A DNA stretch of 64,000 bases from Marinisporobacter balticus (GCF_004345705.1 NZ_SLWV01000014.1:1-64000); one strand, 5' to 3'; positions 17,322-25,933 are shown, numbered from the stretch's first letter. Notes: generated from the sequence alone by a model not told the origin. Made by a program: numbers and translations.

Positions 17322-17967
17322 CTTTCTTATAAGTACAAGTAGCATTTTGATTGCAATTTTCACATGCATTTTGTTTTAAGGTAGCAGGATTATTTTGTAG
17401 ACCAATCACTGCAGTGACAGATTTTCTAGGAGTTAGAATGAAATTATCTGTAACGGCTAAGCCTATTTTACGTTGTGTATCTAAAGTTTGAATGATTTTT
17501 GGTTGAATGGAGAGTGGAAAATCTCCATAACCTGGACTATATCGGTAAGTTGTATGAAAATCATGTGTTTCTGCAAATTCGATTATTTCTTCTTCTACCT
17601 TATTGCAGAAAGATTCTACGAATGTAGTAGCAACTGCATCGAAAATAAGACTTTTTGTCAAATCAATTTTACTATAATATCTTATTTTCTGATCAATAAA
17701 ATTACCAAGGGTTACAGCCATAATTGCACATTTTTTAGCATATAGAAGATGATTAGTTATGTCATTTCCTTCAAAAACTAAAGAAGTTCCTTTAAGAAAG
17801 ACTTTATGATTTGATTTTTCAATATCAAATATATTATACACATAATTTACATTTGTAGTTTTTTTTACTTCTTCTATGGATGCATCAATGAGTTGATTTG
17901 TTAAATAGTCAATTTTTTCGCTATGATACCCTAAATAACGCAGTACTTCTTTTTTATGAATATCCAT
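17287..17967 (-). CDS. Methionine synthase activation subunit (separate MetH C-terminal domain)
   Basis: Stand-alone version of the SAM-binding reactivation domain of MetH, 226 residues. By family knowledge it reductively methylates oxidised cob(II)alamin on the catalytic subunit, using SAM and an electron donor. Recognisable parts are the RYLGYHSEKID start, the AVTLGNFIDQKIRYYS region, TYRYSPGYGDFPL (the SAM-binding RxxPGYGxxP motif of the family) and ILTPRKSVTAVIGL. The last residues hold a cysteine cluster (CENCNQNATCTYKKDGDSC), which is often seen in this stand-alone form and may bind a metal centre. It lies three bases after metF and overlaps metH by about 35 bases. Confidence 0.9.
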   Translation of the reverse strand: MDIHKKEVLRYLGYHSEKIDYLTNQLIDASIEEVKKTTNVNYVYNIFDIEKSNHKVFLKGTSLVFEGNDITNHLLYAKKCAIMAVTLGNFIDQKIRYYSKIDLTKSLIFDAVATTFVESFCNKVEEEIIEFAETHDFHTTYRYSPGYGDFPLSIQPKIIQTLDTQRKIGLAVTDNFILTPRKSVTAVIGLQNNPATLKQNACENCNQNATCTYKKDGDSCGIQKNN

Positions 17968-17970
17968 AAT

Positions 17971-18858
17971 TTATGCCTCTGTTAATACATTTCTTATAGT
18001 TGAAATACTTTCAACTATTTTCCGAGTCGTTTTTGGGCGGTTCATGGTATAGATATGAATGCCATCAACACCCCATGAAAGTAGATCTATAATTTGTTCT
18101 ACAGCATAAGCAATACCTGCTTCTTTTAGGGCTTCAGGTTTATCCGCATATTTTTCAATAATTCGAATAAATTTCTTTGGCATATGACAGCCACAAAGAG
18201 ATACGATATGATCGATTTGTTTTTTATTAATCACTGGAAGAATCCCTGCTGAAATGGGTATATGACTATTTTGTACATTTAATTTTTCTTTGAAACTATA
18301 AAAAATTTCATTATCGAAAAAAAGTTGTGAAATTAAAAAATCAGCGCCGGTATTTATTTTTGTGTTTAGATGAAAAAGGTCTTTATCTAAACAATCACAC
18401 CCAATATGTCCTTCTGGATAACATGCTGCACCGATACTAAAATTATTCTTTGACTGTATATGTGTAACAAGATCTTTTGCATATTGATAATGAAGAGGAT
18501 CAGGAAACTTAAAATTTGGATCTTTCGGAAAATCTCCTCGAAGTGCAAGTATATTTTCTACATTCATGTGCTTTAACTGGCTCAAAATATTTTCTATTTC
18601 TTCTTTTGTAGAAGTAACACAGGTAAGATGTGCTAAAGATTCAATATGATATATATTTTTAATGATAGAAGCAATTTCAACTGTTTTATTGACCGTATTT
18701 CCCCCTGCACCATAAGTAACACTAATAAAATCCGGTTTTAAATCTTTTAATGCATCGATTGTATGATAGATGGTATCTATAGGTCCATCTTTTTTAGGGG
18801 GAAATATTTCAAAAGAAATCACTGGCTTTTTATTTTTATATAAATTTTTTATTTGCAT
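17971..18858 (-). CDS. metF: 5,10-methylenetetrahydrofolate reductase
   Basis: Reduces methylene-THF to methyl-THF, the methyl donor of the MetH reaction encoded just downstream. The 295-residue TIM barrel begins VISFEIFPPKKDGPIDTIY, with the catalytic Glu in the FEIFPPK motif, followed by FISVTYGAGGN, LAHLTCVTSTKEEI, ILALRGDFPKDP and GAACYPEGH, and DFLISQLFFDNEIF. These are all standard for FAD-dependent MetF. The ribosome site AAGGAG is correctly spaced. It may also feed the Wood-Ljungdahl methyl branch, but here the operon and the SAM-I riboswitch tie it to methionine. Confidence 0.96.
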   Translation of the reverse strand: MQIKNLYKNKKPVISFEIFPPKKDGPIDTIYHTIDALKDLKPDFISVTYGAGGNTVNKTVEIASIIKNIYHIESLAHLTCVTSTKEEIENILSQLKHMNVENILALRGDFPKDPNFKFPDPLHYQYAKDLVTHIQSKNNFSIGAACYPEGHIGCDCLDKDLFHLNTKINTGADFLISQLFFDNEIFYSFKEKLNVQNSHIPISAGILPVINKKQIDHIVSLCGCHMPKKFIRIIEKYADKPEALKEAGIAYAVEQIIDLLSWGVDGIHIYTMNRPKTTRKIVESISTIRNVLTEA

Positions 18859-18891
18859 TTATAACACTCCTTAATAGAATATATTTAATTT

Positions 18892-19614
18892 TTATGGTTG
18901 GACGAATGTAATATTTCCCCAAGTTCCCATTTTATCATCAATAATGATGAGAAGTCCTTCTATTCCTTCTATTGATTTTCCATATGCAATGCCTTTATGG
19001 ATATCTTCAGATGTAACAATCATATTACCTATAGCTGTTGCTACCCCATCTGCAAGAAGGGTATCTTTTGATAAAACAACAATTGCATCTGCGCGTCCAA
19101 AGCTAAGAGAGTGCCCTACCTTTCCAGCTGAGGTACATATACCCAAAGGGGTATCTTCAGGAGAGATAGATAAAGCAATTTTATTTGAAAAGGGGGAGTT
19201 ACCCGCATAAACTAATATCTTCTTTTTATGAGTTGTTTTTATAAAAATATCTCCCCCGTTTTCAATAATGATTTCATCTGTGTATTGTAGTAGCGATAAA
19301 CCAACATACTGGGATATGGCACCAGCAACTGTAGCCATAGGGCCAACTTTCGCGAAAGAAGATGCTTGGATCATATGTTTTATCAGTTCTGTAGCATTTT
19401 TTGAAGATTCTAAAGGTATTAAACTCGTATAAAAATCTTTATGGAGGGATGCATAATCTTTAATTTCTTCTCTATATTTGAGCAAGTATTGTTTTGCTTC
19501 TTTATCTAGATTACATTTTGCAGATATGTGCAAATCAGATTCTTGCTCTATTACAGTAAAATTAATAAAATCATTTGGTTTCATATATTCTCGATAAAAT
19601 CTTTTTTCATACAT
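18892..19614 (-). CDS. UPF0280 family protein
   Basis: Family of unknown activity that co-occurs with DUF39 and NIL-ferredoxin genes in archaea and anaerobic bacteria. The product has 240 residues and contains the glycine-rich VGPMATVAGAISQYVG, ENGGDIFI, GICTSAGKVGHSLSFGRADAIVVLS and ADGVATAIGNMI blocks, which resemble the ApbE-like fold (FMN transfer) in layout. A role in the homocysteine route or in flavin/cofactor loading is inference. The ATG at 19614 has AGGTGA at the right spacing, overlapping the upstream stop; a GTG at 19623 is less likely. Confidence 0.85.
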   Translation of the reverse strand: MYEKRFYREYMKPNDFINFTVIEQESDLHISAKCNLDKEAKQYLLKYREEIKDYASLHKDFYTSLIPLESSKNATELIKHMIQASSFAKVGPMATVAGAISQYVGLSLLQYTDEIIIENGGDIFIKTTHKKKILVYAGNSPFSNKIALSISPEDTPLGICTSAGKVGHSLSFGRADAIVVLSKDTLLADGVATAIGNMIVTSEDIHKGIAYGKSIEGIEGLLIIIDDKMGTWGNITFVQP

Positions 19615-19623
19615 AAAAATCAC

Positions 19624-20028
19624 CTATAAACCATTAGTTATAATTTTTAAAGGACACGCTTTTATACAAAGATTACATCCTAAACATTTTTCAGCATTGA
19701 AAGATAATCGCCAACTGTTTGTATCGAGATTTAAGGCATCTGAAGGACAAACAGCTGTACAAACCCCACAATGTACACAAGCTTTTTCATCCCAATATAT
19801 TGTTGTATGAATGCGGTCAATGTGAATGCCAATACTTTCAAGATAGTTGATTCCTGATAATATATTAGATTCATCCCCTTCAAGTTCTAATAAAAGGGTA
19901 CCTTTTGTATTGTAATTGATCGCAGCACTTAATATATTTGTTTTCAAATCATATTTTTTGATTAGGTTATAGGTAATAGGTTGGTCTGTTAAATGGGGTG
20001 GGAAGATTAAAAAAATCTTTTTTTTCAT
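19624..20028 (-). CDS. NIL-domain ferredoxin of the homocysteine pathway
   Basis: Fusion of an N-terminal NIL domain (about residues 1-75, ACT-like ligand-binding fold) and a C-terminal 2[4Fe-4S] ferredoxin. The cluster motifs are CVHCGVCTAVCP (about 86-97) and CLGCNLCIKACP (about 115-126), each CxxCxxCxxxCP. The homologue in Methanosarcina (MA1822) works with the DUF39 protein in making homocysteine from aspartate semialdehyde and sulfide, presumably supplying electrons. At 134 residues it matches that family. It lies between the DUF39 and UPF0280 genes with spacings of a few bases. Confidence 0.9.
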   Translation of the reverse strand: MKKKIFLIFPPHLTDQPITYNLIKKYDLKTNILSAAINYNTKGTLLLELEGDESNILSGINYLESIGIHIDRIHTTIYWDEKACVHCGVCTAVCPSDALNLDTNSWRLSFNAEKCLGCNLCIKACPLKIITNGL

Positions 20029-20031
20029 GAC

Positions 20032-21204
20032 TTATTCCTCCTCGTTATCAATGATCTCAAGAGAATTTAAACGGTTATTTTGTGGAAATGCTTCAATAGG
20101 CTGTTGAAGGAAAAACTTACCTTCTTCAATCTGTTTTTTCAACGCTTGAGCAATCTTTCTTGATTTATATAAACTTGTAATCGGTGCGGTTTTAATTATT
20201 TTCCCATTCAAATTGATAGAACCACTTCTAAGTTGTGCATAACTTACTCTGCCTAGTGTTGGTTTATCTCTTTTAGGAACACTATAATCTACGATACTTG
20301 TATAAAGATCTGCATCTTTAATAGAGACACATTTCATCATTTCTTCGTCAAGTATTGGGATAGGTATACCAATGCCAACAAACATTGAAACGCCATACCC
20401 CTCGAAAACTGCTGGTTTTATATATTCTGTACTCATTTTCTTTAAATCACCAATAACTGCCAAGGTTGCTGCTGGAGATATAGGAATACCATTTTCATCT
20501 CTTTCACGACCAGAATGAAATTGTGTTCCTTGCCATGAAATATATCCTGCTGTTCCTGCAAGAAAGATTCTTGTGCCGATACCAATGGTTCGGTACAAGG
20601 GGTCATTGAAAAGAGGACTTAATTGTCCAGCAGTACAATAGTTGATATTTCCCATATATGGCTGTAGCACACCCATATAAGTATAGATGGGATTTTGGGA
20701 TGTATTGATTGCAGCACTATAATTTTGATAAGCATTCCTTGGATTGAATAAATAGGCTTCATTAATGGAATCTTTTGTGATATAGGTATCTGTTTCTACT
20801 CTTGGATAACAATCAGTTCCTGGAGAAGTTGCTTGTAGATGGACTTTTTTTCCATCTATCAAATCACAAATGACATGGGCACCTCCATATGCAATTCCTT
20901 TACTTTTTGAAATTTCTGTAGCACCAATATAAGAATCCACAGCAGCAAGACCAGCATATGCGGGTACATCATTTAATAAGACATTAGTCATTCTAATGGG
21001 CGGGTCGGTATGACCAAAGTTTAAAAATGCTCCTGTTGAACACATAGGTCCAAAAGTTGCAGTTGTGACTACATCCACATATTTTGTCGCTTCTTTGATT
21101 CCTTTCTCCTTTACAAGATCAATAACTTCTTCAGCGCTAACTACAATAGCATTACCATTTTTAATTTTTTCGTTGATTTCCTCGTAAGTCTTCTTTGTAG
21201 ACAT
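20032..21204 (-). CDS. DUF39 homocysteine biosynthesis protein
   Basis: Homologue of the methanogen protein MA1821, which with the NIL-ferredoxin converts aspartate semialdehyde and sulfide to homocysteine, bypassing homoserine activation. The 390-residue product has the family blocks TYEEINEKIKNGNA, TTATFGPMCSTGAFLNFGH (with a conserved Cys), GGAHVICDLIDG, ATSPGTDCYPR (second conserved Cys), NYCTAGQLSPL (third), and FLAGTAGYISWQGTQ. No CBS domains follow, so it is the short form. It is the first gene after the SAM-I riboswitch. The ATG at 21204 has GGAAGGTG; the ORF extends to 21222 without a ribosome site. Confidence 0.9.
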   Translation of the reverse strand: MSTKKTYEEINEKIKNGNAIVVSAEEVIDLVKEKGIKEATKYVDVVTTATFGPMCSTGAFLNFGHTDPPIRMTNVLLNDVPAYAGLAAVDSYIGATEISKSKGIAYGGAHVICDLIDGKKVHLQATSPGTDCYPRVETDTYITKDSINEAYLFNPRNAYQNYSAAINTSQNPIYTYMGVLQPYMGNINYCTAGQLSPLFNDPLYRTIGIGTRIFLAGTAGYISWQGTQFHSGRERDENGIPISPAATLAVIGDLKKMSTEYIKPAVFEGYGVSMFVGIGIPIPILDEEMMKCVSIKDADLYTSIVDYSVPKRDKPTLGRVSYAQLRSGSINLNGKIIKTAPITSLYKSRKIAQALKKQIEEGKFFLQQPIEAFPQNNRLNSLEIIDNEEE

Positions 21205-21225
21205 ATTGCACCTTCCTTTCATATT

Positions 21226-21260
21226 AAAAAAACTTCTTTCGAGAGTGAAAGAAGTTTTTT
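21226..21260 (-). terminator. Expression platform terminator of the SAM-I riboswitch
   Basis: AAAAACTTCTTTC pairs with GAAAGAAGTTTTT on the minus strand around CACTCTC-like loop bases, followed by T. It lies between the aptamer and the DUF39 ribosome site. Confidence 0.9.
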
Positions 21261-21261
21261 A

Positions 21262-21378
21262 TTCTAACAATCTCATCTGTCGGTAATATACCGTTGGAAT
21301 TAGCACCGTTGCATATAATATGCCGGTTGCCGGGTTTCATAGGGCCAAATCCCTCCACCACTCTTAATAAGAGATAGA
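21262..21378 (-). ncRNA. SAM-I (S-box) riboswitch
   Basis: Reading the minus strand gives the conserved series CTTATTAAGAGTGGTGGAGG, GGCCCTATGAAACCCGGCAACC, then ACGGTGCTAATTCC, and a closing GATGAGA that pairs with the 5' TCTC part of P1. This is the full S-box signature, including the kink-turn and the SAM-binding AAACCCGGCAACC/GGTGCTAATTCC pair. High SAM should favour the following terminator, switching off the six-gene methionine operon from 21204 to 14940. Confidence 0.96.
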
Positions 21379-21405
21379 TATTTAGTTTTTATTAATTTAA
21401 TAGTA

Positions 21406-21434
21406 AGTTTATATGAATATTTCTTTTATGTCAA
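21406..21434 (-). promoter_or_regulatory. Promoter of the methionine operon
   Basis: TTGACA (minus strand, 21434-21429), 17-base spacer, TAAACT (21411-21406); the overlapping TATAAA would give a 15-base spacer. It lies directly upstream of the riboswitch. The rest of 21435-21637 is A/T-rich without a gene. Confidence 0.7.
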
Positions 21435-21637
21435 TGCTATTTTTTGAATTTTTATTAATTTTCGATAAATTGATGTAGAGGTATGGATGAACAACTTAAA
21501 AATAAAATAAAAAAAAAAGTGTTTTTTAATTCGAATTTAGAGTATTTTTTACAAAATGTTTAAAAAGTAAAGTTCAGGCCAATTAAGTGGAAACAGGTAT
21601 TTTTACCTATTTCTAAATGAAAGTAATGAAAAACATT

Positions 21638-21671
21638 ATGAATTGTGATAAAATATGAATTGTGATAAAAT
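21638..21671 (+). repeat. Tandem 17-bp repeat overlapping a likely promoter
   Basis: ATGAATTGTGATAAAAT occurs twice head to tail with no mismatch. Each copy carries TGTGATAAAAT, which is like an extended -10 box. It lies 44 bases before the GTG start at 21715. Confidence 0.7.
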
Positions 21672-21714
21672 ATGGATGTGAAAAAATTTAAATGACTAAG
21701 GTGGGGGGCATCTT

Positions 21715-22290
21715 GTGGATCATAAAAATACAATAACAGGCATCATAGTATTTTTTGTGTTTATTATGTTTGGAGGATTTGTAGGAATATTTGCTGGATA
21801 TTTTCTTGTTGGACAGGCAGAAGCAGAAGGATTTCCAGTAGTTCAAAAAGAAAAAGAGATAGATAATGAGCAAATAGAAGAACAAGAAGAACCACAAATA
21901 GAAGAAGTATTAGAAGAATTACCTCCTATTGAAATTTCAAAATTAAATGATCTATACCATGTTTTAGATATTTGGAAAGAGATTATTCAAAGAACTGCCA
22001 ATGAGCAGCTTACCCATAAGGAAGCAGGAAAATTAATTTATACAATATCAAGTGAAATGTACAAAAGAAATATACCTGAGGAATTTAGTTTATTTCGATT
22101 AAAAAATATTATTGTAGATAATGGAAAAGGTCAATTAAAGGAATTAAATTATTCAAATTTTACATATGATAGTGAAAAGATTATTTATGTAGATGCTATA
22201 GAAACTTATGAAAATGATACATTTACATATAAACTGAAATTTGTAAATGAAAATGAAAACTGGTATTTTGCAGCGCAACTAGATAAGTAA
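21715..22290 (+). CDS. Membrane-anchored protein of unknown function
   Basis: Not recognised. One transmembrane helix (about residues 8-32, GIIVFFVFIMFGGFVGIFAGYF) is followed by a Glu/Pro-rich linker (about 40-75) and a soluble extracytoplasmic domain of about 115 residues. The C-terminal YTYKLKFVNENENWYFAAQLDK-type ending resembles NTF2-like or lipoprotein domains, where a final Trp-Tyr strand closes the sheet, but this is weak. It uses a GTG start with a GGTGGGGGG site. A terminator follows the stop immediately. Confidence 0.65.
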   Translation: MDHKNTITGIIVFFVFIMFGGFVGIFAGYFLVGQAEAEGFPVVQKEKEIDNEQIEEQEEPQIEEVLEELPPIEISKLNDLYHVLDIWKEIIQRTANEQLTHKEAGKLIYTISSEMYKRNIPEEFSLFRLKNIIVDNGKGQLKELNYSNFTYDSEKIIYVDAIETYENDTFTYKLKFVNENENWYFAAQLDK

Positions 22291-22314
22291 GAGCTCTATG
22301 GAGCTCTTTTTCTT
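22290..22314 (+). terminator. Terminator
   Basis: AAGAGCTC-TATG-GAGCTCTT followed by T-rich sequence, starting at the stop codon of the preceding gene. Confidence 0.8.
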
Positions 22315-22359
22315 TAGAAGTTATTAAAATAAAGAAAAATATTGAAAAGAGGAAATACT

Positions 22360-23649
22360 ATGAAAAAGTTACTCATCCTATTAGGGATCCTATATATGCT
22401 TAGTACGATTGTTTATGCAAATGATAGTATAATAGGGGAAATTGGGAATACAATATATCCGATATCTGATACATCTGTTCAAATGGTGGCAGAGACAGTA
22501 GAAATTAAAATGAAAGAGGATAGGATCTATGTTCGTTGTGAATTTGTATTAAAAAAAAGCGAAGAAAAAGAAAAAATCATGGTCGGATTTCCTGCTTATA
22601 GCAGTTTGTTTGATTTTCAAACGTATATAAATGGGAAAAAATCTGCGGTTACGATAAAAAAAGGATTAAAAGAAGAAGCATATCCGAATGAGTATGTATG
22701 GGAAATGACATTTGATGAAGAAGATGTATATAAAGTAGTAAATACTTACTGGATGGATCGTGTTTATGATGAGAAAGGATGGGAATTGATCAAATATATT
22801 GTAAAGAGTGGTGCTACCTGGAATGAACCGATCCACTATGGAAAAGTTACTATAGAATATGATAAAGCATTTGACCCAGAGAACTTGGAATTGATAGATT
22901 ATGATATTTATAAAAACAATGAAGATGTTAAAGTTAAAGTTCTACCTGAAGAAAAGAAAATTATTTGGGAATTTTATGAGTTAGATCCAGATTTTGATAT
23001 TATTGTTTATGATAAAGATTATATAAAAATAAAACAAAAAGAATTATTAGAAAAGCCCTATGATAAAAGTGAGAAAGAAAAAGGGAAGATACAAAATTTA
23101 GCAAAGAAAGTATATGATGATTATTTACAAGGGAATTATGATGTAGCATGGGAGAATATGAATAAAGTAGAGCAATATAAGAATCATGCAGACAAACAGG
23201 TATCTAAATATGCATTAAAGGTCATTAATTTACTAGATTATTATCGTGCAATGATTTTGATGGAAAAAGGAAAATATAAAGAATCAGCTTATTATTTTAA
23301 AACCAATGGCATCTTTGACGAAAGAAATTTGTACAAGTTGGCTACATTATATAAAATGAGTGGAGATACAGATCAATATATACAAGTATTAAACAAAATC
23401 ATAAAATTACAAAATGACAATCAAGGGATTGTGGTGTGGGCAGAACAAGAAATAAACCATTTACCTACTACAATAAAAGAAAAATATGAAATCAAAGAAA
23501 AAAATCTAACAATGCATAAAGAAAAAACTATAAACCAAGAAAATAAAGAAAAAAAGAAAGACCGTTTTTCATATAGATCTTTTATACTAGTAAATAGTGG
23601 CATCTTTATTTTATTCTTTGTGGTGTACTGGAATATAAAGAAAGAATAA
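22360..23649 (+). CDS. Secreted, C-terminally membrane-anchored protein with TPR-like helices
   Basis: Not recognised by name. The 429 residues begin with a signal peptide (MKKLLILLGILYMLSTIVYA) and end with a transmembrane helix (about 408-425) and a short basic tail, so most of the protein is outside the cell. Residues about 30-210 are strand-rich and resemble a DUF4424-like ectodomain (early TVEIKMKEDRIYVRCEFVL). Residues about 240-370 are helical and repeat-like (YLQGNYDVAWENMNKV, LMEKGKYKESAYYF, KMSGDTDQYIQVLNKI), suggesting TPR hairpins. The start at 22360 is supported by AAGAGGAAA. A strong terminator follows. Confidence 0.65.
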   Translation: MKKLLILLGILYMLSTIVYANDSIIGEIGNTIYPISDTSVQMVAETVEIKMKEDRIYVRCEFVLKKSEEKEKIMVGFPAYSSLFDFQTYINGKKSAVTIKKGLKEEAYPNEYVWEMTFDEEDVYKVVNTYWMDRVYDEKGWELIKYIVKSGATWNEPIHYGKVTIEYDKAFDPENLELIDYDIYKNNEDVKVKVLPEEKKIIWEFYELDPDFDIIVYDKDYIKIKQKELLEKPYDKSEKEKGKIQNLAKKVYDDYLQGNYDVAWENMNKVEQYKNHADKQVSKYALKVINLLDYYRAMILMEKGKYKESAYYFKTNGIFDERNLYKLATLYKMSGDTDQYIQVLNKIIKLQNDNQGIVVWAEQEINHLPTTIKEKYEIKEKNLTMHKEKTINQENKEKKKDRFSYRSFILVNSGIFILFFVVYWNIKKE

Positions 23650-23691
23650 TAAGAAAACCCTTGTGCATGGACACAAGGGTTTTCTTATTAT
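23647..23691. terminator. Bidirectional terminator between convergent genes
   Basis: AATAAGAAAACCCTTGTG and CACAAGGGTTTTCTTATT are exact complements around CATGGA. The stem has T runs on both strands and lies between the plus-strand gene ending at 23649 and feoB. Confidence 0.9.
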
Positions 23692-23732
23692 TTCGTTAAT
23701 GATATGCGCTGTTGTATAGCAATAAGCGAATT

Positions 23733-25592
23733 TTATAAAACAATTTGTGCAAGAATTCCTGCTGTTAAGAATGAGATGACAAAACTACCTACCCAAATAA
23801 TAACAGATTCTTGCCAACTTCTTTCTTTAAAAACGACCATAATGGCTGCAATACAAGGCACAAACAAAGTAATGGCAACAAGAGAAACGACTACTTGTAA
23901 TGGATTGAGTAGACCTTGTTCAGCTAAAATATTTAGTCCTGCGGCACCAAAATCACGTCTTATAATACCCATAATAAAAGTCTGCGTAGTTTCTTTAGGA
24001 AGTTTTAAAAAGCCTACAGTAATAGGTGCTAAAGCATCCGAAATGATTTCAAGTGTACCGCTATATTGCAATAGTGTTATGATGGCAGCCCCCAAAACAA
24101 ATAATGGACCTGCTTCTAATATAAACATTTTTGATTTAATATATGTCTTTTTAAGTACATTTTTTAAAATAGGAATCCGAATAGGCGGAAGATCTATTAA
24201 TAAATCTGTAGATGCTCCAGGCATAATTTTATTTAAAAGTGTTCCAGTTAATGTAAATACAATAAAAATAGTAATAGTGTATAATAAAAGCATTTTTCCA
24301 CCTAGTGGGGCGATCAGCCCTATGATTACACCAAGTTGTGCAGAACAAGGGATGGCTAGACCTAAAAGCATGGTTGCAATAAACCGCTCTCGTTTAGAAC
24401 CTAATAAACGCGTTGTGATGGTTGCCATCGTTACACAACCAAAGCCAAGAATAATAGGAATAATAGCGCGACCGTTTAAACCAAGGCCTGTAAGAAGACG
24501 ATCCACTAAAGCAGCTATTCTAGGCAAATATCCAGAATCCTCCATTAGCGAAAGAATGAAATAAAATCCAGCTACCAAAGGAAGTAACAAACCAAATAAG
24601 TAAATAGGTGCCATGGTGAGTATGCCAAATTCTCCGATAAGTAGTTGTCCTATGAAGTTTCCCTCATTCACAAAATTTGTCATGATTCCCATGATAAAAT
24701 TATAATAATATTGTCCCATAATTACTTCTTCTGTGATACCTACTATCGTTTGAGCTACAAAGACACCAATTAATTCATAAGTTAAGAAAAGCATTAAAAA
24801 CAAAATAGGAATAGCAGTTAGGGGTCTCAACATCCATCTTCCTAGCTTTGTTTTGAAAGATGCACCTTTATTGGTCTCTACAATAATCGTATCTATGATC
24901 GCATCTATATGATTTCTTCTTATTTTATAAATATATTCTCTTTGTTCATAATTATTGTCAAGATTATGTCGGTCTAACACATTTTCATCTTCTTCAAGTA
25001 CAAGAAGTGCTTCTGCAGGAACATGTACTTTGTCAACAACGCTATCCATCAATGACTTTATTTCAGAGATGGGATTGCCAATCTTTGCGCGATCAAGCGC
25101 TGCGTGGATTTTGTCTAAGCCCTCTTTCTTGGTGATAGTTGTAGGGATTACCTCTACACCTAGTTCTTTAGATAATTTTTCTATATCAATTATTAATCCA
25201 TTTCTTTTGACTTCATCCATCATATTCAAAGCAATAACAACAGGGATACCCATATCAATAATTTGTTGGGTTAAGAATAAATCCCTTTCAAGATGGACTG
25301 CATCAACAACATTTAATATTACATCTGCATAAAGAATAACATCTCTTGCAACTCTTTCCTCATCATTAAAAGAAGATACGCCATAAACACCAGGAGTATC
25401 CATAACTACAGCATCTTTGTATTTTCCCACACTAATATCAACGGTTGTGCCAGGGAAGTTTGAAACATCTACATATAAACCAGTTAATGCGTTAAAGAAT
25501 ACAGATTTTCCAACATTAGGATTACCTGCTAGAACGATTTTTTTTGAACCTTGTGGTATAGATAGATCAGCGATTGGATTATGACAACTCAT
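23733..25592 (-). CDS. feoB: Ferrous iron transport protein B
   Basis: Membrane Fe(II) importer of 619 residues, somewhat shorter than many FeoB. The N-terminal GTPase domain (about 15-175) has G1 GNPNVGKS, G2 GTTVD, G3 DTPGVYG and G4 NMMD. A helical GDI-like region follows (about 180-245). The C-terminal half is a polytopic membrane domain with the two conserved Gate regions, the second around ILGFGCVTMATITTR (cysteine-containing) and AIPCSAQLGV. The last conserved FVPCIAAI block is present. feoA lies 22 bases upstream on the same strand, and the pair is expressed from the Fur-type promoter at 25934-25962. Confidence 0.95.
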   Translation of the reverse strand: MSCHNPIADLSIPQGSKKIVLAGNPNVGKSVFFNALTGLYVDVSNFPGTTVDISVGKYKDAVVMDTPGVYGVSSFNDEERVARDVILYADVILNVVDAVHLERDLFLTQQIIDMGIPVVIALNMMDEVKRNGLIIDIEKLSKELGVEVIPTTITKKEGLDKIHAALDRAKIGNPISEIKSLMDSVVDKVHVPAEALLVLEEDENVLDRHNLDNNYEQREYIYKIRRNHIDAIIDTIIVETNKGASFKTKLGRWMLRPLTAIPILFLMLFLTYELIGVFVAQTIVGITEEVIMGQYYYNFIMGIMTNFVNEGNFIGQLLIGEFGILTMAPIYLFGLLLPLVAGFYFILSLMEDSGYLPRIAALVDRLLTGLGLNGRAIIPIILGFGCVTMATITTRLLGSKRERFIATMLLGLAIPCSAQLGVIIGLIAPLGGKMLLLYTITIFIVFTLTGTLLNKIMPGASTDLLIDLPPIRIPILKNVLKKTYIKSKMFILEAGPLFVLGAAIITLLQYSGTLEIISDALAPITVGFLKLPKETTQTFIMGIIRRDFGAAGLNILAEQGLLNPLQVVVSLVAITLFVPCIAAIMVVFKERSWQESVIIWVGSFVISFLTAGILAQIVL

Positions 25593-25614
25593 TGAAAAAC
25601 CTCCGTTTAAAAGC

Positions 25615-25836
25615 TTATGATATGGATTTGATAGCTATTTTTTTTGCTAAATTTCTTCCGATAGCAATCTCTTGCATTCTATTCTGAAGAATAACAGGAC
25701 CGGCAGGTAATTTTTCAGAACATACTAATTTGGCGCCTTCGTAGATACCTAAACGAATAGCTTGTGCGCGAATAGATGCATCAGGAATGTGTATGACTTC
25801 TAGTTTTTGACCTTTATCAATTAAATCAAGTGTCAT
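25615..25836 (-). CDS. feoA: Ferrous iron transport protein A
   Basis: Small cytoplasmic SH3-like partner of FeoB, 73 residues. It has the family layout: a short N-terminal strand, IRAQAIRLGIYEGAKLVCSEKLPAGPVIL, and a basic C-terminal MQEIAIGRNLAKKI segment. It is the first gene of the feoAB operon, with an AAGGAGG site before the ATG. FeoA is thought to modulate FeoB activity. Confidence 0.93.
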   Translation of the reverse strand: MTLDLIDKGQKLEVIHIPDASIRAQAIRLGIYEGAKLVCSEKLPAGPVILQNRMQEIAIGRNLAKKIAIKSIS

Positions 25837-25933
25837 AAGATTACCTCCTTAAGGTAAAAGTGATAATTATATAATTACAAAATAAAAATCATTATTATGT
25901 GATTGCGATAGATTACCTTCATATGATAGCATT

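Noticed and set aside
23704..24564. Long plus-strand frame of 286 codons
   Set aside because: It is the antisense of feoB, which has all FeoB motifs; the frame starts inside the shared terminator region and has no ribosome site.
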